15,284 bases of DNA from Acidobacteriota bacterium (GTDB lineage: Bacteria > Acidobacteriota > Blastocatellia > Pyrinomonadales > Pyrinomonadaceae), in contig JAHEEZ010000069.1 in NCBI GenBank assembly GCA_024640445.1, positions 1-15,284 of the forward strand, read 5' to 3'. This document shows positions 6,832-13,522 of the stretch, piece after piece; position 1 is the stretch's first letter, and every line of letters begins with the position of its first letter. The position numbers were made by a program, and so were the translations under genes. The notes beneath the pieces are model-generated. The model did not search any database, was not told the DNA's origin, and saw nothing but the letters and a program-made list of their open reading frames with translations.

Positions 6832-7527
6832 ATGAACACAGCGATCATCGTTGCCGCCGGAGAGGGCACCCGCTTCGGTGGCGACCGCCCGAAGCAGTTC
6901 TCAGAGATCCTCGGAAAACCAGTACTCATTCATTCCATAGAAAGATTTGAACGCAATGATCTGATCCACGAGATCGTAGTGGTCGTTGCAGACCGCGAAC
7001 TTGCACAGTTCTCGGCTGATTCCGAGAACTATGATCTGCCAAAACTCGTTTCGGTGGTCGCCGGCGGAAGATCCAGATCAGAGTCCGTCCTGAACGGGCT
7101 CGCTGTGATCCGTTCGGATGAAGCGGACATAGTCGCGATCCATGACGGGGCGAGGCCGGTCGTTCCCCAGGCTGACATCACGAATGCTATCAAGGCGGCT
7201 GAACGCACCGGTGCGGCCTGCCTCGTGGCGCCGATCGCCGATACTGTCAAAGAAGTCGATGAGGGCCTGATAGTTAAGACCGTCGATAGGCGATCGCTAC
7301 GGCGGGCGCTCACACCGCAGTGTTTCAAGTACCACGTAATAATGAACGCATTCGAAAACATAGGACCGGGCGAATTGATAACCGACGACTGCGGCCTTGT
7401 GGAAGCGGTTGGCGGTGAGATTGCCGCAGTTCCGGGTAGTTCTTTCAATATCAAGATCACGTTTGCTCACGAGCTCGCGGCGACGGAATTGTTTCTGAGG
7501 AGATTGCTTGAACAGGAGAACGGTTAA
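6832..7527 (+). CDS. ispD: 2-C-methyl-D-erythritol 4-phosphate cytidylyltransferase
   Basis: 231 residues, the usual IspD length. It transfers CMP from CTP to MEP, the third step of the non-mevalonate isoprenoid pathway, in the cytosol. The N-terminal nucleotide loop AAGEGTRFGGDRPKQF (8-23) holds the conserved Arg14 and Lys21. Also present are VAGGRSRSESVLNGL (76-90), IHDGARPVV (103-111), a LTPQCF segment (about 160-165) and the C-terminal FNIKIT (205-210) with its conserved Lys. It sits between the YacL-like gene (21-base gap) and ispF (32-base gap), which catalyses the step two further on. A separate ispE is not in the window, and this is not an IspDF fusion. Confidence 0.96.
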   Translation: MNTAIIVAAGEGTRFGGDRPKQFSEILGKPVLIHSIERFERNDLIHEIVVVVADRELAQFSADSENYDLPKLVSVVAGGRSRSESVLNGLAVIRSDEADIVAIHDGARPVVPQADITNAIKAAERTGAACLVAPIADTVKEVDEGLIVKTVDRRSLRRALTPQCFKYHVIMNAFENIGPGELITDDCGLVEAVGGEIAAVPGSSFNIKITFAHELAATELFLRRLLEQENG

Positions 7528-7536
7528 CTACGTTTT

Positions 7537-7542
7537 AGGAGG
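7537..7542 (+). promoter_or_regulatory. Distant AGGAGG ribosome binding site of ispF
   Basis: AGGAGG is a full consensus Shine-Dalgarno but lies 17 bases before the ispF ATG at 7560, farther than the usual 5-10. No in-frame alternative start codon lies between them, and MRIGYGNDIH is the expected IspF N-terminus, so the start is not in doubt. Confidence 0.5.
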
Positions 7543-7559
7543 TCTCTCCATTCGACAGG

Positions 7560-8039
7560 ATGCGAATAGGCTACGGAAATGACATTCACAGGCTCGAATC
7601 AGGGCAGAAACTGATTCTTGGAGGGATCGAGATCCCTTCGGACCGGGGTTCTGTCGGACATTCGGACGGGGACGCGCTACTTCACGCCCTGACAGATGCT
7701 TTGCTGGGGGCGCTCGCGGCGGGGGACATAGGATCTCATTTTCCGGATACCGACGAAAGATGGAAGGGCGCCGACAGCCTGGTCTTTCTTAGTGAGGCGC
7801 TACGTTTCGCGACGGCGGCAGGTTACAGGGTTTTGAACGTCGATTCGACCATCTCGCTTGAAAGTCCCAAACTCCGTCCTTTCATCGGTCAAATGCGGGC
7901 GAATATAGCGGATATCCTTGGAATGGAAACCGGCTCCGTAAGCGTCAAGGCGAAATCGAACGAGGGTCTGGGCGAAATAGGAAACGGCCTCGCCGTAAGG
8001 GCAGAGGCCGTCGTTTTGCTCGAAAAGATCTCGGTCTGA
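7560..8039 (+). CDS. ispF: 2-C-methyl-D-erythritol 2,4-cyclodiphosphate synthase
   Basis: 159 residues, the family's normal size. It converts CDP-ME 2-phosphate to ME-2,4-cyclodiphosphate with release of CMP. The N-terminus MRIGYGNDIHRLE supplies the metal ligands Asp8 and His10, and the third ligand His42 lies in GHSDGDALLHALTDALLG. DIGSHFPDTD (56-65) and the C-terminal KAKSNEGLGEIG (130-141) correspond to the substrate loop and the usual KATTTEGLG, here with SNEGLG in place of TTEGLG. The protein forms trimers with the active site at subunit interfaces. It is the last gene of the yacL-ispD-ispF unit and is convergent with the minus-strand gene ending at 8053. No hairpin terminator is visible in the 13-base gap. 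Confidence 0.96.
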   Translation: MRIGYGNDIHRLESGQKLILGGIEIPSDRGSVGHSDGDALLHALTDALLGALAAGDIGSHFPDTDERWKGADSLVFLSEALRFATAAGYRVLNVDSTISLESPKLRPFIGQMRANIADILGMETGSVSVKAKSNEGLGEIGNGLAVRAEAVVLLEKISV

Positions 8040-8052
8040 TCGCCGGACGCTA

Positions 8053-8568
8053 TCACATACCGCCCGTGTAAACGCCGTATCTTTGCGCGATGCGAAGCAC
8101 CTGGTACCAGGTTTCTTTGATCTTCCTTGAACTGGACTCGGACCTTATCTTCAAGAGTTCATCGGGAACCTCGCCGTTGGCGGCATCCGCCAACAGTTGC
8201 TTGTCTTCATTCCAGGCATTCATATGATCGCGCCAGGCGTATTTCAGGTCTTCAGGTAGAAAAGAATCATCCATAGACGACGAGGCGTCTACGTAGCTCT
8301 CATTAAATCGGTAATACTCCGCCAACGTGGCGGACTCACCACGGAGCCTCTGGGCACGGAAGTATTTGCGCAACTTGTTATCCCGGATCTTTCCGTTTCT
8401 TACGTCTCTTTCCAGGAACGCGGTGATTCTATGCCTAACGCTTTGACTGTCGCCGGTTTCGAAAGAGCGGCTCGCGAGGCTGTCAAACCCGAAGAGCAAT
8501 CCGACCAACGAAACCGAAACACCAAAGGTCAGAATGAACGCGGCACTTGCAGTAAATAGTTTCAGCAT
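8053..8568 (-). CDS. Membrane-anchored protein of unknown function
   Basis: 171 residues from the ATG at 8568; a TTG three codons upstream (8577) is the alternative. One N-terminal hydrophobic helix at about residues 5-27 follows MLK, giving a signal anchor or uncleaved signal peptide with the bulk outside the cytoplasm. The rest is very polar and probably helical, rich in Arg, Lys, Asp, Glu and Ser, with aromatic segments LAEYYRFNESY (82-92) and a WYQVLRIAQRYGVYTG end. It has no cysteine and I see no enzymatic motif. It is a single gene convergent with ispF and divergent from the pyrimidine phosphorylase gene. The strand bias of charged residues, the clean frame and a sensible start support its being real. 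I do not recognise the family. Confidence 0.7.
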   Translation of the reverse strand: MLKLFTASAAFILTFGVSVSLVGLLFGFDSLASRSFETGDSQSVRHRITAFLERDVRNGKIRDNKLRKYFRAQRLRGESATLAEYYRFNESYVDASSSMDDSFLPEDLKYAWRDHMNAWNEDKQLLADAANGEVPDELLKIRSESSSRKIKETWYQVLRIAQRYGVYTGGM

Positions 8569-8638
8569 AATTATCAATTATGCACTACGGGCGGGGAAAA
8601 AGAAAAAGTTTCGGCTGCCCGAAGTAAAGATAGTTGCG

Positions 8639-8668
8639 TTGTAAAAGTTAAACCCAATCAAGTAAATT
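8639..8668 (+). promoter_or_regulatory. Possible promoter of the pyrimidine phosphorylase operon
   Basis: TTGTAA (8639-8644), an 18-base spacer and TAAATT (8663-8668). The ATG at 8675 begins 7 bases after the -10 box, about where transcription itself should start, and no ribosome binding site is seen. The mRNA may be leaderless. The box matches are moderate. Confidence 0.4.
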
Positions 8669-8674
8669 AGTTAC

Positions 8675-9991
8675 ATGCGCCCACAAGAGATAATCGCGAA
8701 GAAGCGGGATGGCGGCCATTTGAACGAGGCCGAGATCGATGCGTTCATAGAAGGGGTCACCGACGGTTCCTGGGCCGATTATCAGATCACCGCCTTGATA
8801 ATGGCTATGTTCATCAACGAACTCGATTTTGCCGAACAGTCGCTGATAACACGGGCAATGCTCTATTCAGGTGAGATCCTGGAGTTTCCTGAGTCGGATC
8901 ACCCGATCGCCGACAAGCACTCCACGGGAGGCGTTGGCGATAAGACCTCGCTGATCATTGCCCCTCTTGCCGCGGCATGCGGTATGGCGGTTCCAATGAT
9001 CTCGGGCAGGGGCCTCGCTCATACCGGCGGAACTCTGGACAAGCTCGAGTCGATTCCCGGCTATGACGTCAGCCTTTCGGTTGGGAAGCTCAAGGATACT
9101 GTGGCCGCATGCGGTTTTGCGATGAGCGGCCAAACAAAGCAAATAGCACCTGCCGACAAAAAGATCTACGCGCTCCGGGACGCCACCGCTACGGTTCCCA
9201 CCATTCCTCTCATAGTCGCATCCATAATGTCGAAGAAACTTGCCGAGGGACTGGACGCACTGGTGCTTGATGTGAAAACAGGCAACGGAGCCACCATGAC
9301 CGAGATTGACAGATCAAGGCGGCTGGCAAACGAGATGGTGAAGACCGGAAAGGCGTTCAACGTTGATACAAGGGCATTTATCACCGACATGAGCCAGCCG
9401 CTCGGACAATATGTTGGAAATGCCCTTGAAGTCTATGAGTGCATAAAATTGATGAAAGGCGAGGGGTCTGACCATATGGACCGCTCGCTTCAGCTTTCGA
9501 AAGAACTTGTGTCGCAGATGATCGTACTAGCCGGGATCGCGCCGGATCACGAATCGGCGTTTCTCAAACTGGAAGAGGCACTTTCAAGCGGCAGGGCGTT
9601 CGAGAAGTTTGTGATGAACGTAGAACTCCAGGGTGGCGACACCTCCGTATGTGATGACCCCGAAGCGCTAATTGACGGAAGCCTGGAAAGGCGGGACATC
9701 GTGGCCTCGCGGGCGGGTTTCGTAAGTGAGATCGATACTCTCGGAATAGGAAACACCGTTTCGGAGATCGGGGGCGGAAGGACCCGTACAAAAGACAAGA
9801 TCGATCCGAAGGTCGGTTACTCGCACGAAGCGGGGATCGGAACGCGGGTCAAAGCCGGCGACAAGCTGGGATCGGTTTTTTGCAGGAAACCTTCTGACGC
9901 GGAATTCGCCGTTGAAAAACTAACCGCTGCGTATACAATAGGCGAGAATTTCGTCGAAAGACCCGATCTCGTCCTTGAGATCATCAAGTAG
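8675..9991 (+). CDS. deoA: Thymidine/pyrimidine-nucleoside phosphorylase
   Basis: 438 residues, between E. coli DeoA (about 440) and Bacillus Pdp (about 433). It cleaves thymidine, and in Pdp-type enzymes also uridine, with phosphate to give free base and (deoxy)ribose 1-phosphate. The phosphate loop KHSTGGVGDKTS lies at 81-92. The family signature SGRGLAHTGGTLDKLE is at 110-125. The base-binding residues are Arg168, Ser183 and Lys187 in YALRDATATVPTIPLIVASIMSKK. The C-terminal beta domain ends with GIGTRVKAGDKLGSVFC and a typical tail. Motifs cannot decide between a strict thymidine enzyme and the broader Pdp type. It heads an operon with a nucleoside-binding lipoprotein and an ABC ATPase, which supports a nucleoside salvage role. 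The next gene starts 38 bases downstream. Confidence 0.93.
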   Translation: MRPQEIIAKKRDGGHLNEAEIDAFIEGVTDGSWADYQITALIMAMFINELDFAEQSLITRAMLYSGEILEFPESDHPIADKHSTGGVGDKTSLIIAPLAAACGMAVPMISGRGLAHTGGTLDKLESIPGYDVSLSVGKLKDTVAACGFAMSGQTKQIAPADKKIYALRDATATVPTIPLIVASIMSKKLAEGLDALVLDVKTGNGATMTEIDRSRRLANEMVKTGKAFNVDTRAFITDMSQPLGQYVGNALEVYECIKLMKGEGSDHMDRSLQLSKELVSQMIVLAGIAPDHESAFLKLEEALSSGRAFEKFVMNVELQGGDTSVCDDPEALIDGSLERRDIVASRAGFVSEIDTLGIGNTVSEIGGGRTRTKDKIDPKVGYSHEAGIGTRVKAGDKLGSVFCRKPSDAEFAVEKLTAAYTIGENFVERPDLVLEIIK

Positions 9992-10029
9992 AACGGCCCT
10001 GTGCGCGGTTGTGTGCCGCAGAACACAAT

Positions 10030-11085
10030 ATGAAAGTCAGAACATTTGCATTGATCTCGCTGCTTGCCACAATCTTGGTGATCGTGTCCTCTTGCTCATC
10101 TACCGAGGCGATCGAGGACAAGGGAAAGATGAAGGTCGGGATCGTGTTCGACATAGGAGGCAAGAACGACCGGTCCTTTAACGCGGCGGCCTGGGAAGGG
10201 GTGAAGCGCGCGCAAAAGGAGTTGGGGATCGTCCTGCGGGATGTCGAACCCGGGAATCCGACTTCGATCGAACCAGCGATGCGGGCGTTCGCGGAAAAGG
10301 ATTTTGACCTCATCATCGGTGTGGGCTTTGCACAGGGCCCGATCATGCAGAAGGTTGCTAACGATTACCCGAACATCAAGTTCGCTATCGTTGACGGCGT
10401 GATCTTTGAAGCTGACGGCAAGACGCCGAAGAAGAATGTCGCGTCGCTCGTGTTTCGTGAGCACGAGGGATCATATTTGGTTGGCATGATCGCGGTCTCC
10501 AAATCCAGGACTGGAACTCTTGGTTTCGTCGGCGGAATGGACATTCCGCTTATTCATCGCTTTGCCAAAGGATATGAACAAGGCGCCAAGGCCGTGAATC
10601 CGAACGCGCGGGTGATCGAGAACTATGTCGGCGTCACGGACAGCGCCTGGAACAACCCGGGCAAAGGCAAAGAACTCGCGCTTGCGCAGATGGACAAAGG
10701 CGCGGATGTGATTTTTACTGCAGCCGGTAATTCCGGGCTCGGTGCGTTTGACGCCGTGGAGCAAAAGGGAAAGGACGGAAAGGGGAATCCGAGGGCGTTC
10801 GTGATCGGGGTCGATTCAAACCAGAATGGTGTTAAGCCGGGATTCGTTCTCACTTCTATGGTCAAACGGGTCGATAACGCGGTTTTCGATGTGGTCAGGG
10901 AAGTAAAGGAAGGCAAGTTCGAAGGCGGTTTCCACGTGTTTGGACTGGACAAGGACGGCGTCGCGTACGCCTTGGACGAGAACAACAAGGATCTTATCCC
11001 GAAAGACGTCATAGACAAGGTCGAGAGAGCGAAAGAGGAGATAGTTGAAGGCAAGATCAAGGTAAAGGACGCGATGGCGAACTGA
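10030..11085 (+). CDS. BMP/PnrA family nucleoside-binding lipoprotein
   Basis: 351 residues from the ATG at 10030, chosen because it gives a proper lipoprotein signal: MKVRTFAL, a hydrophobic core and VSSC, with Cys22 as the lipidated residue. The frame opens 7 codons earlier without a good start context. The mature part shows the BMP/Med/PnrA pattern: KVGIVFDIGGKNDRSFNAAAWEG, FDLIIGVGFAQG, LVFREHEGSYLVGMIA and GTLGFVGGMDIPLIHRFAKGYEQG, then an ADVIFTAAGNSGLGAFDA stretch and a VIGVDSNQNG strand. This family binds purine or pyrimidine nucleosides for ABC import, as TmpC/PnrA and BmpA do. Its place after a nucleoside phosphorylase and before a sugar/nucleoside-type ABC ATPase fits that role. 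The ligand is inferred. It would be tethered to the outer face of the inner membrane. Confidence 0.92.
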   Translation: MKVRTFALISLLATILVIVSSCSSTEAIEDKGKMKVGIVFDIGGKNDRSFNAAAWEGVKRAQKELGIVLRDVEPGNPTSIEPAMRAFAEKDFDLIIGVGFAQGPIMQKVANDYPNIKFAIVDGVIFEADGKTPKKNVASLVFREHEGSYLVGMIAVSKSRTGTLGFVGGMDIPLIHRFAKGYEQGAKAVNPNARVIENYVGVTDSAWNNPGKGKELALAQMDKGADVIFTAAGNSGLGAFDAVEQKGKDGKGNPRAFVIGVDSNQNGVKPGFVLTSMVKRVDNAVFDVVREVKEGKFEGGFHVFGLDKDGVAYALDENNKDLIPKDVIDKVERAKEEIVEGKIKVKDAMAN

Positions 11086-11101
11086 TCCGGCCTCCGATGA
11101 T

Positions 11102-11368
11102 ATGCATCTGAACTTGAGCACGAACGGCATTTTGGCAGTAACCACGGGGCTCTGCGCTATTGCATGGGGCATTTGGGGGCTCACGCAATACATTTTCGAT
11201 TCCTTTAGCATCGGCCTGGTCTTTTTCGGATCGGGCTTCATTATTTTCGGGATCACTGACGGTTTTAATGACCAGACGTACCGCGGCCGGATCCTCTTCA
11301 AGGTCGGGATACTGATCTTCATCGCGGCCGCGCTAATTCTCGGATACTTTTTCATTAAGCTCATCTGA
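11102..11368 (+). CDS. Small three-helix membrane protein of unknown function
   Basis: 88 residues with three hydrophobic stretches at about 8-28, 34-54 and 65-86, separated by a short polar loop around GFNDQTYRGR (54-63). There are no cofactor or catalytic motifs. It sits 16 bases after the nucleoside-binding lipoprotein gene and 6 bases before the ABC ATPase gene, so it is in the operon. It is far too small to be a BMP-type permease (about 300-400 residues with 8-10 helices), but its position where a membrane component would be expected is suggestive. I do not recognise the family. The hydrophobic pattern, the clean frame and the tight spacing argue that it is translated. Confidence 0.72.
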   Translation: MHLNLSTNGILAVTTGLCAIAWGIWGLTQYIFDSFSIGLVFFGSGFIIFGITDGFNDQTYRGRILFKVGILIFIAAALILGYFFIKLI

Positions 11369-11374
11369 TAACCA

Positions 11375-12877
11375 ATGCTTGAATTAAAGGACATTACAAA
11401 GACATTTGGCGACGTCGTCGCCAACGACGGCGCGTCGCTGAAGGTGGAAAAAGGCACGATACACGCGATAGTCGGCGAGAACGGCGCTGGCAAATCGACA
11501 ATAATGCGGATCGCGTACGGATTCTATACGGCAGACAGCGGAGAGATATTCGTTGATGGTAAGAAGGCGGAGATCTCTAATCCTCACGACGCGATAGAAC
11601 TTGGTATCGGGATGGTCCACCAGCACTTTATGCTCGTGGATACGATGACGGTCGCAGAGAATATCATCCTCGGAGCAGAAACCGGATCCGCGATCGGGCT
11701 TGACCTGGACGAAGCGGCGAAAAGGATCCGCGAACTTTCGAATGACCTCAAGCTAGGGATCGATCCGAACGCGATGATCGAAGACCTTTCGGTCGGCGAG
11801 GAGCAGAGGGTGGAACTCTTGAAAGCACTGTACCGGAAGGCGCGCCTGCTGATTCTTGATGAACCTACCGCAGTCTTAACGCCTCAGGAGGTGAAGGATT
11901 TCTTCTCCATCCTGCGACGCATGAAGGACCAGGGCGAGACGATTGTGATCATCACGCACAAGCTTGAAGAGGTGCTCGCAGTTTCCGATCACGTCACCGT
12001 AATGAGGGACGGAAAGGTCGTCGGCGACGTAAAGACCTCAGAGACGAACAAGCAGGAACTCGCGAAAATGATCGTCGGAAGGGAGGTTTTGCTGAGGGTC
12101 GAAAAGACTGACTCCTCTCCCGACGGTTCGGTCCTGGAGATATCGAACCTGTCAGTGGGAGGCAAACATGGCAGAGCTGTCGAGGATATCTCGCTTCAAG
12201 TACGTTCAGGTGAGATTGTCGGCATCGCCGGGGTCGAGGGAAACGGTCAATCAGAACTGATCGAATGCCTCGCTGGCCTCGTTCCTGCTTCAGACGTGTC
12301 CGGACGAATTGATTTCAACGGCAAAGAGATCACAAGAGCTTCAGCAAGGAGGCGAAAAGAACTAGGGATCGCGCACATTCCCGAAAACCGCCATAAACGC
12401 GGGCTTCTCCTGGATTTTGACTTGGCGGAGAATGCGATGCTGGGAGTCCATTACAGGCCGCCGCTGGCGAACGCGGTCGGTCTTCTGGACGGCGCGGCGA
12501 TAGAAAAGAGGACCGAAGAGATCATTCACGACTTCGACGTCCGGCCTCCGAAACCGCATCTTCCCGCTCGCTCGCTTTCGGGCGGCAATCAGCAAAAGCT
12601 GATCATCGGCAGGGAGTTCGAGCTTGATCCGAAACTGCTTCTGGTTTCACAGCCCACGCGAGGCGTCGACATCGGCGCGATCGAATTCATACACAGGAAG
12701 CTGATCGAGATGCGCGACCGGGGAGCGGCGATCCTTCTTGTGTCCGCAGAGCTTGAGGAGGTTACCGCGCTCGCGGACAGGCTGCTGGTGATAAGGGAAG
12801 GCGAGATCGTCGGAGAGGTCGATCCGAAAACGACTTCGGTCGAAGAGATAGGGCTGATGATGACGGGAGGACAATGA
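11375..12877 (+). CDS. Nucleoside/sugar-type ABC transporter ATP-binding protein (double cassette, NupO/YufO-like)
   Basis: 500 residues with two fused ABC cassettes. The first has Walker A GENGAGKST (34-42), Q-loop Gln83, signature LSVGE (138-142), Walker B LLILDEP (158-164) and switch His195. The second has a modified Walker A GVEGNGQSE (286-294), signature LSGGNQQ (401-407) and SQPTRGVDIGA (425-435). Loss of the canonical Lys and Walker B acid in the second cassette is normal for RbsA/NupO-type ATPases, leaving the first half as the main ATPase. It would power import of nucleosides captured by the BMP lipoprotein. The gene starts 6 bases after the small membrane protein. No permease genes follow: coding stops here and a non-coding stretch and minus-strand genes come next. 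Confidence 0.93.
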   Translation: MLELKDITKTFGDVVANDGASLKVEKGTIHAIVGENGAGKSTIMRIAYGFYTADSGEIFVDGKKAEISNPHDAIELGIGMVHQHFMLVDTMTVAENIILGAETGSAIGLDLDEAAKRIRELSNDLKLGIDPNAMIEDLSVGEEQRVELLKALYRKARLLILDEPTAVLTPQEVKDFFSILRRMKDQGETIVIITHKLEEVLAVSDHVTVMRDGKVVGDVKTSETNKQELAKMIVGREVLLRVEKTDSSPDGSVLEISNLSVGGKHGRAVEDISLQVRSGEIVGIAGVEGNGQSELIECLAGLVPASDVSGRIDFNGKEITRASARRRKELGIAHIPENRHKRGLLLDFDLAENAMLGVHYRPPLANAVGLLDGAAIEKRTEEIIHDFDVRPPKPHLPARSLSGGNQQKLIIGREFELDPKLLLVSQPTRGVDIGAIEFIHRKLIEMRDRGAAILLVSAELEEVTALADRLLVIREGEIVGEVDPKTTSVEEIGLMMTGGQ

Positions 12878-12908
12878 ACAGTTATCAACGATCATCGATC
12901 AATGTTCA
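12875..12908. repeat. 34-base imperfect palindrome at the end of the ABC ATPase gene
   Basis: TGAACA (12875-12880), which includes the stop codon of the ATPase gene, pairs with TGTTCA (12903-12908). The 22 bases between are partly self-complementary (ATCATCGATC core). There is no T run, so it is a poor terminator. It may be a repeat remnant or a weak transcript end. GATCA/TTGA words recall the palindrome at 4752-4771. Confidence 0.4.
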
Positions 12909-12994
12909 GCGCCGGGATTGGCCCGTCCAGAGAGGCGTCAGAAGCCCGACGGTTAGGGAGGACTAGCGACACATGCTTGGGAACCGGATGCTCA
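12909..12994. other. Non-coding stretch with degenerate repeat-like segment between convergent genes
   Basis: No supported gene lies here. The segment around 12943-12964 has AGCCC and GGACT as imperfect arms around a GACGGTTAGGGA-like centre, a form I associate from memory with GCCCG...AGGGAGGGC interspersed repeats of acidobacterial genomes. An open frame that begins at 12902 on the plus strand runs mainly across the minus-strand gene and is not credible. The segment stands where the transporter permease genes would be expected. Confidence 0.3.
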
Positions 12995-13522
12995 CTACTT
13001 TATCCCGTCCACCGTCATCTTCCCGCCGCAGGCGATCCGCACAAACGCGGACGGCTTCTTTCCTTTTCCCGACACTGCGTCTGTGAGCTTTGTCTCGATC
13101 GGGTTCCACTTGTCTTCGCTCAGGAGGCATGGTCCGATCAGCTTGTAGAACTTGGTTCCATCAACGAAATTAAACTCGGGTTCCTTCCTCATCTCTTCTT
13201 CCGCGTCTTTCACAACTGAGCGCATTGCAGTCATTGCAAGATCGCGAGTTTCATATTCGAAGACCATCAACACGACCTTCGCATAGGTGTCAGGCTGGAC
13301 CGGCTTCTTGGAACTGAACCGGAGGATAGTCAGCTTCTTTAGACCTTTCAGATCCTCGTCGTCGTTGGCAAGTGTGTTTTCTATCTCTTCGGGGGCGTTT
13401 GCGGTAAATTCGGTGAGGCTCTTTGAGAAGTCTTGAAGCGACTTGTCCTGAGCCGCGGCAGGGCAGGCGATGAGAAGAACGCCGAAAAGCAATATCAGAA
13501 TGGCTGGCGATGGTCTTTTCAT
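12995..13522 (-). CDS. Exported protein of unknown function
   Basis: 175 residues. The N-terminus is a clear export signal: MKR, hydrophobic residues 7-19 and ACPAAAQ. Two cleavage modes are possible: lipoprotein at Cys20 (lipobox LIAC) or ordinary signal peptidase after AAA (before Gln25). The mature part is acidic, helical at first, then alternates strands and helices, with LKKLTILRFSSKKP, YAKVVLMVFEYETRDLAMTAM and FYKLIGPCLLSEDKWN. One would expect a small alpha/beta fold, but I do not recognise a family. Its ATG overlaps the stop of the upstream aminotransferase gene as ATGA (13519-13522), so translation is probably coupled and it is the last gene of the coaD-aminotransferase operon. The function is unknown, and the pairing with a cytoplasmic aminotransferase says little about it. 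Confidence 0.75.
   Translation of the reverse strand: MKRPSPAILILLFGVLLIACPAAAQDKSLQDFSKSLTEFTANAPEEIENTLANDDEDLKGLKKLTILRFSSKKPVQPDTYAKVVLMVFEYETRDLAMTAMRSVVKDAEEEMRKEPEFNFVDGTKFYKLIGPCLLSEDKWNPIETKLTDAVSGKGKKPSAFVRIACGGKMTVDGIK

Noticed and set aside
8040..8052. Possible bidirectional terminator between ispF and the convergent gene
   Set aside because: The gap is only 13 bases and shows no stable hairpin or T run.
12902..13219. Plus-strand 105-codon frame after the ABC ATPase, considered as a permease remnant
   Set aside because: It lacks hydrophobic helices and lies mostly antisense to the exported-protein gene, whose signal peptide and operon context are convincing.
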